Assembly (NCBI RefSeq): GCF_008801935.1
Contig: NZ_VZOT01000008.1
Location: forward strand, 56,981-120,980
DNA length: 64,000 bases
Source: Comamonas kerstersii
Lineage (GTDB): Bacteria; Pseudomonadota; Gammaproteobacteria; Burkholderiales; Burkholderiaceae_C
Direction of reading: 5' to 3'
A program made the translations under genes and the position numbers. Of this stretch, positions 56,850 through 64,000 are shown piece after piece (the stretch's first letter is position 1; each line of letters starts with the position of its first letter). The notes below the pieces were generated by a model, which did no database searches, was not told the origin of the DNA, and saw only the letters and a program-made list of their open reading frames with translations.

Positions 56850-58391
56850 ATGAACTTTGAACTGAAGGCTTTGAATCTGTCTGGCGCTGCCGCAGCAAAG
56901 TGTGATCTTCTTGTATTGTTGGTGCCTGAGTCCTTCAAGCCTGAACAAGACCCTTTGTCAGCACTGGTGCAAAGAGCCAGCAAGCACGGTGACTGGTCGC
57001 AGGCCGCTGGCAAATCGCTGCAGCTTTACCAGGCTGCAGGCGTGCAGGCGCGCCGTGTATTGTTGCTGGGTATTGGCGCGGCTTCGGTGCGCGATATCCG
57101 CAACGCCATGCAAAGCGCTGCTGCCTGCCTGAAGGCCGACGGTGTCAAGCATGCCCTCGTGTACCTGGCTGCAGTGGAAGATGCCGCCCAGGCCGTACGC
57201 ACCAGCGTGCAATGCATTGCAGATACCAGCTATGTCTACACCCTGACCAAATCCAAGGTGACAAAGCCTGCCTTGAACAAGGTCACGCTGGGTGTACAGA
57301 ACAAGGCGGCAGTCAATGCCGAATTTGAGCAGGCTGTGGCAGTCGCTCTGGGCCAGAGCCTGGCGAAAGAGTGGGGTAACCGCCCTGCCAACCATGCCAC
57401 CCCCACCATGCTGGCGCAGGCGGCCAAGGACCTCGCCAAGCATGCAGCTATCCAGTGCAAGGTACACGGCCCCAAGGACGTGGAAAAGCTGGGCATGGGC
57501 GCCTTCATGGCCGTGGCCAAGGGCTCCAAAGAACCTCTGCAGTTGATTGAGCTGAGCTACAGCGGCGCGGCCAAGTCTGAGCCACCTGTGGTGCTGGTTG
57601 GCAAGGGCATTACCTTTGATACAGGCGGTATTTCCCTTAAGCCTGCGGCGGCCATGGACGAAATGAAGTTCGACATGTGCGGCGCTGCCAGCGTGCTGGG
57701 CGTGTTCCGTGCTTTGGCGGAACTCAAACCGGCCATCAATGTGGTCGGACTGATTCCTGCCTGCGAAAACATGCCCGATGGCGGCGCTGTCAAGCCTGGT
57801 GATGTGGTCACCAGCATGAGCGGCCAGACGATTGAAATTCTGAATACCGATGCCGAAGGTCGCCTGGTGCTGTGTGATGCGCTGACCTATGCCGAGCGCT
57901 TCAAGCCTGCGGCTGTGGTCGATATCGCTACGCTGACCGGTGCCTGCGTGATTGCATTGGGTGGTGTGCGCTCGGGCATGTATGCCAACCGTGACGATCT
58001 GGCGCAGGCACTGCAGCTGGCAGGTGACAAGAGCGATGACCTGTGCTGGCGCATGCCTCTGGATGACGATTACGCAGAAGGCCTGAAGAGCCATTTTGCG
58101 GACATGGGCAATGTGGCAGGTCGTGCGGGTGGCTCGATCACCGCCGCCAAGTTCCTGCAGCGCTTTGTGGGCAATATGCCCTGGGCACACTTGGACATCG
58201 CCGGTACGGCCTGGAAGGAAGGTGCTGCCAAGGGCGCAACCGGTCGCCCCGTGCCCTTGCTGGTGCAATACCTCGTGGATGCCGTGCAGTCCGCGCCTGC
58301 CAAAGCCAAGAAACCAGCTGCTGTGACCAAGGCCAAAACTGCCAGTGCTCCCAAGCGCAAGGCAAGTGCCAAGCCTGTAGTACAGGGCTGA
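56850..58391 (+). CDS. pepA: Leucyl aminopeptidase (M17), with a basic C-terminal tail
   Basis: 513 residues from the ATG giving MNFELKALNL; AAAGGA precedes it, and an ATG three codons earlier is possible. M17 metal and catalytic motifs are intact: GKGITFDTGGISLKP, MKFDMCGAASV and NTDAEGRLVL. It removes N-terminal residues from peptides with two metal ions as a hexamer; in E. coli PepA also binds DNA. Residues from about 476 form a Lys/Ala-rich tail (KAKKPAAVTKAKTA, KRKASAKP) beyond the usual end, reminiscent of the RsfS tail at 35 kb. It leads pepA-holC-hypothetical. Confidence 0.95.
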   Translation: MNFELKALNLSGAAAAKCDLLVLLVPESFKPEQDPLSALVQRASKHGDWSQAAGKSLQLYQAAGVQARRVLLLGIGAASVRDIRNAMQSAAACLKADGVKHALVYLAAVEDAAQAVRTSVQCIADTSYVYTLTKSKVTKPALNKVTLGVQNKAAVNAEFEQAVAVALGQSLAKEWGNRPANHATPTMLAQAAKDLAKHAAIQCKVHGPKDVEKLGMGAFMAVAKGSKEPLQLIELSYSGAAKSEPPVVLVGKGITFDTGGISLKPAAAMDEMKFDMCGAASVLGVFRALAELKPAINVVGLIPACENMPDGGAVKPGDVVTSMSGQTIEILNTDAEGRLVLCDALTYAERFKPAAVVDIATLTGACVIALGGVRSGMYANRDDLAQALQLAGDKSDDLCWRMPLDDDYAEGLKSHFADMGNVAGRAGGSITAAKFLQRFVGNMPWAHLDIAGTAWKEGAAKGATGRPVPLLVQYLVDAVQSAPAKAKKPAAVTKAKTASAPKRKASAKPVVQG

Positions 58392-58407
58392 GAGGGACTG
58401 AATACGC

Positions 58408-58851
58408 ATGCCCAGCATTGCTTTTCACTTTAATGCGCCAGACAAGCTCGATTACGCGTGCCGCTTCATTCGGAAGGCATTGCGCCATGACGCACGTGTG
58501 ACTGTGGTCGCTCCCATGGACCGTCTGCGTGCGCTGTCTGGTCGTCTGTGGAAGTTTGCCGGGCATGAGTTTCTGGCCCACGCAGTCTATGGCGATGACG
58601 CGCAGTTGTTTGCACTGGCTCCTGTCCATCTGGTTGAGCAAGCCATGCACAGCAGCTACCATGAGGTACTGCTGCACCTGGGTGAATACATGCCCGAAGG
58701 TCTGGAGGCCTTTGACCGGGTCGTAGAGGTGGTCTCCAGCTTTGACGAAGAGGACAGAGCACAGGCACGTCAGCGCTGGCGCGCCTATCAGCAGGCAGGC
58801 TATCAGATAGAGCGTTTTGATCTGGTACTGAAGGAAGGGCCATCTGCATGA
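58408..58851 (+). CDS. holC: DNA polymerase III chi subunit
   Basis: 147 residues. The HolC fold is indicated by IAFHFNAPDKLDYACRFIRKAL, the TVVAPMDRLRALSGRLW stretch and the C-terminal YQQAGYQIERFDL. Chi joins the clamp loader to single-strand-binding protein. It follows pepA, the usual order, and overlaps the next gene by 4 bases. Confidence 0.94.
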   Translation: MPSIAFHFNAPDKLDYACRFIRKALRHDARVTVVAPMDRLRALSGRLWKFAGHEFLAHAVYGDDAQLFALAPVHLVEQAMHSSYHEVLLHLGEYMPEGLEAFDRVVEVVSSFDEEDRAQARQRWRAYQQAGYQIERFDLVLKEGPSA

Positions 58852-59318
58852 CGGCCATGAACCCACCGCGCCAGCCGCCGCGTTTTGTGCCAACCTTGAC
58901 TGATGTGGTGGAAGTGCCACCTGCTGCACCTTCAGCACAGCCGGTGTCTGAAGCTTCTGCGCCTGCTACACCCGCAGTAGAAGAAGCAGCACGGGAAGTA
59001 CTGGTCCCAGAGGCAACGCTGTCTGCTGAGGAGGCATTCATACCAGCTTCAGTCGAAGCTCAGGATGCCGCCATCCCTGCGAATGTGCTGGACAGTGCTG
59101 AAGCCACAGAGGCTTTACGCACACGCGTCATGGCACGGGTGCAGGCCAATCTGCAGGAGCGGCTGCATGCCACGCTGACAGAAGTCGTGCAGGAGCTGCA
59201 GACGCAAACCCTCTACAAGCTGCTGCGTGCAGAAATTGATGCCATGGTAGTCAATGCCGTGCAGGAAGCCGTAGCTCAGGAGCTGGAGCGGCTCAGGACC
59301 CGCTCACGCCACCCTTGA
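58848..59318 (+). CDS. Hypothetical protein following holC, Pro/Ala-rich N-terminus
   Basis: 156 residues. The first 80 are Pro/Ala/Glu-rich and disordered-looking; the C-terminal half is a helical domain (RVMARVQANLQERLHATL, LQTQTLYKLLRAEIDAMV). It overlaps holC by four bases and is probably translationally coupled. In related Burkholderiales a DUF2486-type protein of similar build occupies this position next to holC; membership is inferred from position and shape, not proven. Confidence 0.75.
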   Translation: MTAMNPPRQPPRFVPTLTDVVEVPPAAPSAQPVSEASAPATPAVEEAAREVLVPEATLSAEEAFIPASVEAQDAAIPANVLDSAEATEALRTRVMARVQANLQERLHATLTEVVQELQTQTLYKLLRAEIDAMVVNAVQEAVAQELERLRTRSRHP

Positions 59319-59335
59319 TTCAGGCTGAGGCATCG

Positions 59336-60361
59336 TCAGCCAGGCAGCACTTGCGGATTCAGAATGTTGCTGGGCTGGCCCTGAACAAAATTCAGAATAT
59401 TGTCAAAAGCAGCACCAAAGTACAGCTCATAGCTGTCTTGCTCGACATAGCCAATGTGGGGTGTGCAAATACAGTTCTCCATGCGCAGCAAGGCGTGCCC
59501 TTGCAAAATGGGCTCGCTCTCGAACACATCTACAGCTGCCAGTCCTGGCCTGCCCAGCTGTAAGGCCTTGACCAGGGCATCTGGTGCGATCAGCTCCGCA
59601 CGTGCCGTATTGACGAGCAGGGCAGTGGGTTTCATCAGTGCCAGATCCTCGGGCTGCACAGTGTGCTGTGTCTCGGGGTGCAGCCGCAGGTGCAGGCTCA
59701 GCACATCGCTTTCGGCAAACAAGGCGGCCTTGCTCGCTGCAGCGCGAAAGCCATCGTTTTCAGCTTGCTGGCGCGAGGTTTCACTGCCCCACACCATGAC
59801 ATTCATGCCGAAAGCACGTCCATAACCTGCTACCAGGCGGCCAATGCGGCCATAACCCCATATGCCCAGCGTGCGGCCATGCAGGACCGTGCCCAGCGAG
59901 AAGTTAGCTGGCATGGATGCGGCCTTAAGGCCTGACTGTTGCCAGGCGCCATGCTTGAGGTTGGAGATGTACTGCGGCAGGCGACGCATGGCGCCCATGA
60001 TCAGGGCCCAGGTCAGCTCAGCAGGCGCTGTCGGTGAACCCACGCCTTCAGCCACGGCAATGCCGTACTCAGTACATGCCTGCACATCCAGGTGCGGCCC
60101 TGCCTTGCCAACCTGCGCAATGAGTTTCAGGCGTGGCAGCTTTTGAAGCAGCTGGCGTGTAATCTGGGTGCGTTCCCGTATAAGCACGATGACATCTGCA
60201 TCTCGCAAGCGCACTGCCAGCTGCCCAACGCCTTTGACTGAATTGGTAAAGACCTTGGTGTTAAAACCATCAAGCCGCGCAGCACACTGCAGCTTGCGCA
60301 CTGCATCTTGGTAGTCGTCAAGAATGACAATGTTTTGGATGGTGTGGTGTTCGGAAATCAC
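59336..60361 (-). CDS. D-2-hydroxyacid dehydrogenase family protein
   Basis: 341 residues from GTG at 60361, which gives MISEHHTIQNIVILDDYQDAV; an upstream GTG at 60448 is also in frame but adds 29 residues without similarity. NAD-binding Rossmann GIWGYGRIGRLVA near the middle, catalytic Arg in NTARAEL, Glu in VDVFESEP and His in TPHIGY. It oxidises or reduces a 2-hydroxy or 2-oxo acid (phosphoglycerate, glyoxylate or similar); the substrate is undetermined. It is convergent with the holC unit, 17 bases away. Confidence 0.88.
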   Translation of the reverse strand: MISEHHTIQNIVILDDYQDAVRKLQCAARLDGFNTKVFTNSVKGVGQLAVRLRDADVIVLIRERTQITRQLLQKLPRLKLIAQVGKAGPHLDVQACTEYGIAVAEGVGSPTAPAELTWALIMGAMRRLPQYISNLKHGAWQQSGLKAASMPANFSLGTVLHGRTLGIWGYGRIGRLVAGYGRAFGMNVMVWGSETSRQQAENDGFRAAASKAALFAESDVLSLHLRLHPETQHTVQPEDLALMKPTALLVNTARAELIAPDALVKALQLGRPGLAAVDVFESEPILQGHALLRMENCICTPHIGYVEQDSYELYFGAAFDNILNFVQGQPSNILNPQVLPG

Positions 60362-60653
60362 GGGTTGAGCGAGATACGTCTTGGCTGACCTGGGCAGGAA
60401 GAACAATTGCGCTGAAACGGGTGACAGCACCCTAACATGACAGGTCACTTTTGCAGAAAGCCTTCAGTCAGGTGCTGTAGTTATTGCACAAACATGGCAG
60501 CTTCTGGCCAAGCATGCCTTACGTCTGTCTGTAGCAGACGCTATTGTGATGGAAGGTCTTGCGTGAGCACGGAGCAGGCGTAAGTAACGGTACGCAGTGC
60601 AAGAGTTCTCTCCCAAGGCTTGTCAGATGTTGATGCTGCTGATAAACATAAAA
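60362..60653. other. Gap before the TrpX-type ABC operon
   Basis: About 290 bases with no convincing gene. The first 87 bases would be coding if the GTG at 60448 is used for the dehydrogenase. No recognised regulatory element was found; AGACG/CGTCT-like inverted pieces around 60520-60545 are weak. Confidence 0.5.
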
Positions 60654-60692
60654 ATAGCTTCCAGCGCTTACACAGCAAGCGTTGGAAGCTAT
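60654..60692. repeat. Compact palindromic repeat acting as terminator of the ABC operon
   Basis: ATAGCTTCCAGCGCTT and AAGCGTTGGAAGCTAT form a stem of about 16 bp with one mismatch around ACACAGC. On the minus strand it is followed by TTTTTATG, so it can terminate the operon whose last stop is at 60712. It is the most compact member of the intergenic repeat family. Confidence 0.85.
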
Positions 60693-60711
60693 GATTTTTG
60701 GAGTTTATCAA

Positions 60712-61506
60712 TCAGCTGAGCAGCAGGGCATCATCCGCCAGCTTTTCGCCACGCACTTTTTCAAACATGTGCAACAAGTCCGTGACATCCATTTGGGCGC
60801 GCTCTTTACCCGACACATCCAGCACCACCTGCCCTTGATGCAGCATGACAGTGCGCTCGCCCACATCCAGCGCTTGACGCATGGAGTGGGTCACCATCAT
60901 GGTGGTCAGCTTACTTTCGGCCACGATGCGTTCGGTCAGCTGCAGTACAAAGTCGGCTGTACGGGGGTCCAGCGCTGCCGTGTGCTCATCCAGCAGCAAA
61001 ATGCGCGAGGGCTGCAGGGCAGCCATGAGCAGGCTGACTGCCTGGCGCTGACCACCTGACAGCAGCCCTATGCGGTCGGTCAGGCGATTTTCCAGACCCA
61101 GTCCGAGGATCGCCAGACGCTCGCGGTACAGCTCACGGTGCTCCTTTTTAACGGCCAGTGATAGCCCGCGGGACACCCCTCGGCGATGGGCCAGTGCCAT
61201 GTTTTCTTCAATGCTCAGATCTTCACAAGTACCTGCCATGGGGTCCTGAAACACACGCGCCACACGGTGTGCTCGGTCCCAGACAGGCTTGTGCGTCATG
61301 TCTTCACCCGCGATGGAAATGCTGCCCTTGTCGACAGCCTGGTCACCGGAGATGGTGTTCAGAAAGGTGGATTTACCCGCACCGTTGGAGCCGATGACGG
61401 TTACAAACTGACCGTCAGGAATGTCCAGCGACAGACCGCGCAGGGCGCGCGTCTCAATCGGAGTGCCGGGGTTGAAAGTAAGTTCGAGGTTTTTGGCGCT
61501 CAACAT
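60712..61506 (-). CDS. ABC transporter ATP-binding protein of a TrpX-type importer
   Basis: 264 residues from the ATG giving MLSAKNLELTFNPG; a start at 61530 (adding 8 residues) overlaps the permease stop as TAATG and is equally possible. Walker A GSNGAGKS, Q-loop RVFQDPMAG, signature LLSGGQRQA and Walker B ILLLDEHTA are intact. The EHTAALDPR sequence after Walker B is typical of the ATPases paired with PF04392-type binding proteins, which take up tryptophan, tyrosine or other small ligands. Last gene of the operon. Confidence 0.92.
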   Translation of the reverse strand: MLSAKNLELTFNPGTPIETRALRGLSLDIPDGQFVTVIGSNGAGKSTFLNTISGDQAVDKGSISIAGEDMTHKPVWDRAHRVARVFQDPMAGTCEDLSIEENMALAHRRGVSRGLSLAVKKEHRELYRERLAILGLGLENRLTDRIGLLSGGQRQAVSLLMAALQPSRILLLDEHTAALDPRTADFVLQLTERIVAESKLTTMMVTHSMRQALDVGERTVMLHQGQVVLDVSGKERAQMDVTDLLHMFEKVRGEKLADDALLLS

Positions 61507-61529
61507 GATTCTTTTTCCCTTTGCACCCA

Positions 61530-62414
61530 TTAAGACTTGCGGCGAAGCTTGCGCTTGAGCTGTGGAATCACCAGTGCGATGGTCACCAGTACGGCAGTGA
61601 CCAGGTTCAGGTCCTGCGCTTTCAGGCCGATGAATTCACTGTTGAGCGCTGCGGCGATAAAGAAGCGGTAAACGATAGCGCCAATGACTACGGCCAGTGT
61701 GGCCCAGACGATTTTGCGCGACGGCAAAATGGACTCACCCACAATCACGGCAGCCAGACCAATCACGATGGTGCCAATGCCCATGGAGATGTCGGAGCCG
61801 CCCTGTGTCTGCACAAACATGGCGCCGGCCAGGCCTACCAGGGCATTGGAGATGGCCATGCCCAGCAGCACCATGCCCCCAGTATTGACCCCTTGTGCGC
61901 GGGCCATGCGTGCGTTAGAGCCTGTGGCGCGAATGGCAAGGCCGCGTTCGGTGGCAAAGAACCAGTCCAGCAGCAGCTTGGCTGCGATGACGATCAGCAG
62001 GAGCAGCAATGGGCGGAAGATGTAGTCGTCCACGCCCTCGGGTTGCAGCATGTTGAAGATCGTAGGGTCATTGATGAGGGGGACGTTCGGGCCGCCCATG
62101 ATGCGCAGATTCACGGAGTACAGCGCAATCATCATCAGGATCGAAGCCAGCAGATCCATAATCTTGAGCTTGACGTTCAGCCAGCCCGTGATGGTGCCTG
62201 CAATAGCGCCTGCGGCAGTCGCTGCCAGTGTTGCCAGCCAGGGGTTAATGCCGGCAGCAATCAGCACTGCGCAGACAGCGCCGCCCAGGGGGAAGCTGCC
62301 ATCTACGGTCAGATCCGGGAAGCGCAGCAAACGGAAGGAGATGTAAACACCCAGTGCCACCAGGGCGAAGATCAGGCCAATTTCTATGGCGCCGAACAGT
62401 GAGAACAGGGACAT
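61530..62414 (-). CDS. ABC transporter permease of a TrpX-type importer
   Basis: 294 residues with about eight to nine membrane helices. LLRFPDLTVDGSFPLGGAV near the start and GISNALVGLAGAMFVQTQGG-like sequence (here AISNALVGLAGAMF) in the middle are typical of the branched-chain-amino-acid-like permeases that pair with PF04392 binding proteins. The operon order binding protein, permease, ATPase is conserved. The basic C-terminus is KRKLRRKS. Confidence 0.92.
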   Translation of the reverse strand: MSLFSLFGAIEIGLIFALVALGVYISFRLLRFPDLTVDGSFPLGGAVCAVLIAAGINPWLATLAATAAGAIAGTITGWLNVKLKIMDLLASILMMIALYSVNLRIMGGPNVPLINDPTIFNMLQPEGVDDYIFRPLLLLLIVIAAKLLLDWFFATERGLAIRATGSNARMARAQGVNTGGMVLLGMAISNALVGLAGAMFVQTQGGSDISMGIGTIVIGLAAVIVGESILPSRKIVWATLAVVIGAIVYRFFIAAALNSEFIGLKAQDLNLVTAVLVTIALVIPQLKRKLRRKS

Positions 62415-62490
62415 GAACGGGCAATCGGAAAGCGAATAAGAAAAAAGGCAGGGCCAGTGACTTGGCGCCTGCCTTGCTTGGCGCAGTGAA

Positions 62491-63462
62491 TTACTTCACT
62501 ACTTCGGCAGCACTCTTGATCAGGGCTTCAGACAGTTCGATTCCCTGTTTCTGTGCCGCAGCAGGATTGACGAACAGTTCCAGCTTGGTGCTGACCTCGG
62601 GCTTGATGCTGCCCGGTGCCTCACCCTTCAGAATACGGGCCACCACACGGCCTGTTTGCTCGCCCAGATCGCGGTAATTGATGCCATAGGCTGCTACAGC
62701 ACCGCGCTTGACGGAGTCAGTGTCTGATGCAACCAGCGGAATCTTTGCGTCCTGGCCGACCTTGACCAGCGCTTCATAGGCAGAGACCACGTTGTTATCG
62801 GTAGAGGTGTAGATCACATCGACCTTGCCGACCAGGCTACGAGCTGCGCTGCTCACGTCCACGGAGCGAGGGGCTGCTGCTTCCACCAGCGTCATACCCA
62901 TGGCGGGCAGGAGTTTCTGCAACTCCTTGACGACTACGACGGAGTTGGCTTCACCAGGGTTGTAGACCATGCCCACGCGCTTGGCATCAGGTACTACCTG
63001 TTTGACCAGATCCATCTGCTTGTCCAGTGCCAGCAGGTCAGATACACCAGTGACGTTGGTGCCGGAAGCTTCCCAGCTGGGCACCAGCTTGGCGGCGACT
63101 GGATCGGTCACGGCGGAGAACACCACAGGCACTGTCTTGGTGGCTGCCACTACAGCTTGTGCAGAAGGCGTGGCAATGGCAACGATGGCATCAGGCTTGT
63201 CACCGACAAATTTGCGCGCGATCTGCGCTGCGGTTCCGGTGTTGCCCTGAGCGCTCTGGTATTGCCATTTCAGATTCTTGCCACTTTCATAACCTGCTTC
63301 CTTCAGGGCAGCTTGTACGCCATCACGGACAGCATCCAGGGCAGGGTGTTCGACGATGGCCGTTACCGCCACAGACTTTTCCTGCGCGACGGCAGTACCT
63401 GTCAGGGATGCAATCGCTAGGACTACGACGGCACCCACAGGTGCCCAAGACTTGATGTTCAT
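62491..63462 (-). CDS. ABC transporter substrate-binding protein, TrpX/PF04392 type
   Basis: 323 residues from the ATG giving MNIKSWAPVGAVVVLAIAS; a GGAG-containing ribosome-binding site lies about 10 bases upstream. The signal peptide ends near AVA-QE (about 27); no lipobox Cys is seen. The mature protein opens VAVTAIVEHPALDAVRDGVQ, typical of the family, with AIATPSAQAV and GVSDLLALDKQ. Ligands of relatives include tryptophan and tyrosine; the ligand here is not established. First gene of the operon. Confidence 0.93.
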   Translation of the reverse strand: MNIKSWAPVGAVVVLAIASLTGTAVAQEKSVAVTAIVEHPALDAVRDGVQAALKEAGYESGKNLKWQYQSAQGNTGTAAQIARKFVGDKPDAIVAIATPSAQAVVAATKTVPVVFSAVTDPVAAKLVPSWEASGTNVTGVSDLLALDKQMDLVKQVVPDAKRVGMVYNPGEANSVVVVKELQKLLPAMGMTLVEAAAPRSVDVSSAARSLVGKVDVIYTSTDNNVVSAYEALVKVGQDAKIPLVASDTDSVKRGAVAAYGINYRDLGEQTGRVVARILKGEAPGSIKPEVSTKLELFVNPAAAQKQGIELSEALIKSAAEVVK

Positions 63463-64000
63463 TCTTGATATCTCCACCGCTGTTATCCAGCCAAGATGGC
63501 TGTTTACTTCACCAAGCAAAGTCTGGGCCAATGACCAGACAAGCCAAACAAGTCTAAGTCAGTCTGTCAGGGCTCTGTACATGGCAAGCCTTGTTTTGTG
63601 ACAGATTGCCTACGTTGTACAGACTATGTGCATGGCATACAAAAATGTGTAATGCATTTTGCAGACAGCGAAGGGAGCATGCAAGAAAAAATTGTGCTGA
63701 ACAAGTTTTTTGCAGTTTATGAGCTAGCACTCAGGCTTTGTCGGGATCGAGGTGAAGCCGCAAGAGCGTCCGCCATGGAGTGCCTGTGCGCTGTATGGGA
63801 CAGCCCAGGCTGGGCATCGAAGATTTTTCATCCATAAACAGGGTGGGATTTGCGATTCGGAATCGTCTTAGTTCGAACAAGGTGCCCATTTCATAACATT
63901 CGTCTGTGCCCAACAAATTGAGTCAAAAAAAAGCGAATCAGGCTAAGACGAAATTTAGAAGGCGTTTCTAACCTTTAACCATGAATATGGAGCAAAAAAT
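63463..64000. other. Leader and unassigned region at the right edge
   Basis: The 538 bases upstream of the ABC operon probably hold its promoter within the first 150 bases; TGTACA hexamers occur near 63575 and 63615. A weak small ORF lies at 63679-63837. The last 20 bases open with ATGAATATGG at 63981, which could start a gene continuing beyond the window, but too little is visible to call. Confidence 0.4.
63679..63837 (+). CDS. Doubtful small ORF, 52 codons
   Basis: The frame reads MQEKIVLNKFFAVYELALRL and ends SKIFHP. AGGGAG is present but only one base before the ATG, too close for good initiation; an in-frame start at 63598 has none. Composition is protein-like and helical, and the frame is the only one of any length in this stretch. 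No homology was recognised. Confidence 0.25.
   Translation: MQEKIVLNKFFAVYELALRLCRDRGEAARASAMECLCAVWDSPGWASKIFHP

Noticed and set aside
63981..64000. Start of a gene at the right edge (ATGAATATGGAGC)
   Set aside because: Only six codons are visible; start, frame and identity cannot be judged.

Overview
The window looks like chromosomal DNA of a betaproteobacterium in the Comamonadaceae, most likely Comamonas or a close relative. The grounds are the roughly 60% GC, the protein sequences, the local gene orders (smc-zipA-ligA; yebC-purD-hemF; rsfS-rlmH-maf-rng; lptF-lptG divergent from pepA-holC) and a family of short palindromic intergenic repeats built around AGCTGC-TAGCGC arms. No rRNA, tRNA, CRISPR array, insertion sequence or phage module was seen. 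The left edge cuts mnmC. The right edge lies in a non-coding or weakly coding stretch.

Layout. 1-4.4 kb: mnmC (partial); a UPF0126/TRIC-type membrane protein behind a tandem glycine riboswitch; yggX with an unusual triplicated 3' end; a periplasmic sulfate-binding protein. 4.4-9.7 kb: a valine-catabolism cluster (3-hydroxyisobutyrate dehydrogenase, acyl-CoA dehydrogenase, methylmalonate-semialdehyde dehydrogenase) with a divergent LysR regulator. 9.9-13.2 kb: a large CHASE/PAS/GGDEF/EAL protein. 13.3-21.1 kb: smc-zipA-ligA-patatin, one tight unit. 21.2-26.8 kb: a small conserved-looking protein, a YgiQ-type radical SAM protein and a second GGDEF/EAL protein with a coupled small secreted ORF. 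27-31.3 kb: CoA-transferase, upp, a dienoyl-CoA-isomerase-like crotonase and a DUF853 ATPase. 31.4-38 kb: yebC-purD-hemF, then rsfS-rlmH-maf-rng, with no nadD between hemF and rsfS.

38.2-43.7 kb is the accessory region: a LysR regulator divergent from an operon of MFS exporter, ChaC-like gamma-glutamylcyclotransferase, a frameshifted LLM flavin oxidoreductase and an Old Yellow Enzyme. It ends in a fragment of a type I restriction hsdR gene, so this locus has hosted foreign DNA. 43.8-49.1 kb holds a small two-helix membrane protein and a five-gene operon joining an AhpD-fold protein and an acyl-CoA-dehydrogenase-like flavoprotein to a complete Tat/NrtA-SsuA-type ABC importer, probably for organosulfur or related scavenging. 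49.2-51.7 kb: glycerate kinase and a GntP permease. 52-59.3 kb: aminotransferase, CysB-type regulator, CbiX, lptG, lptF, then divergent pepA-holC-hypothetical. 59.3-63.5 kb: a D-2-hydroxyacid dehydrogenase and a TrpX-type ABC importer operon.

The most unusual observations are: (i) three tandem 94-bp-spaced copies of the yggX C-terminal coding end, two identical and one synonymously diverged, like the footprint of an element that integrates at a gene's 3' end and regenerates the C-terminus; (ii) histone-H1-like Lys/Ala tails on RsfS and, shorter, on PepA; (iii) a riboswitch-controlled TRIC/UPF0126 gene; (iv) two families of dispersed inverted repeats; (v) the LysR-linked detoxification-type island with a broken LLM gene.
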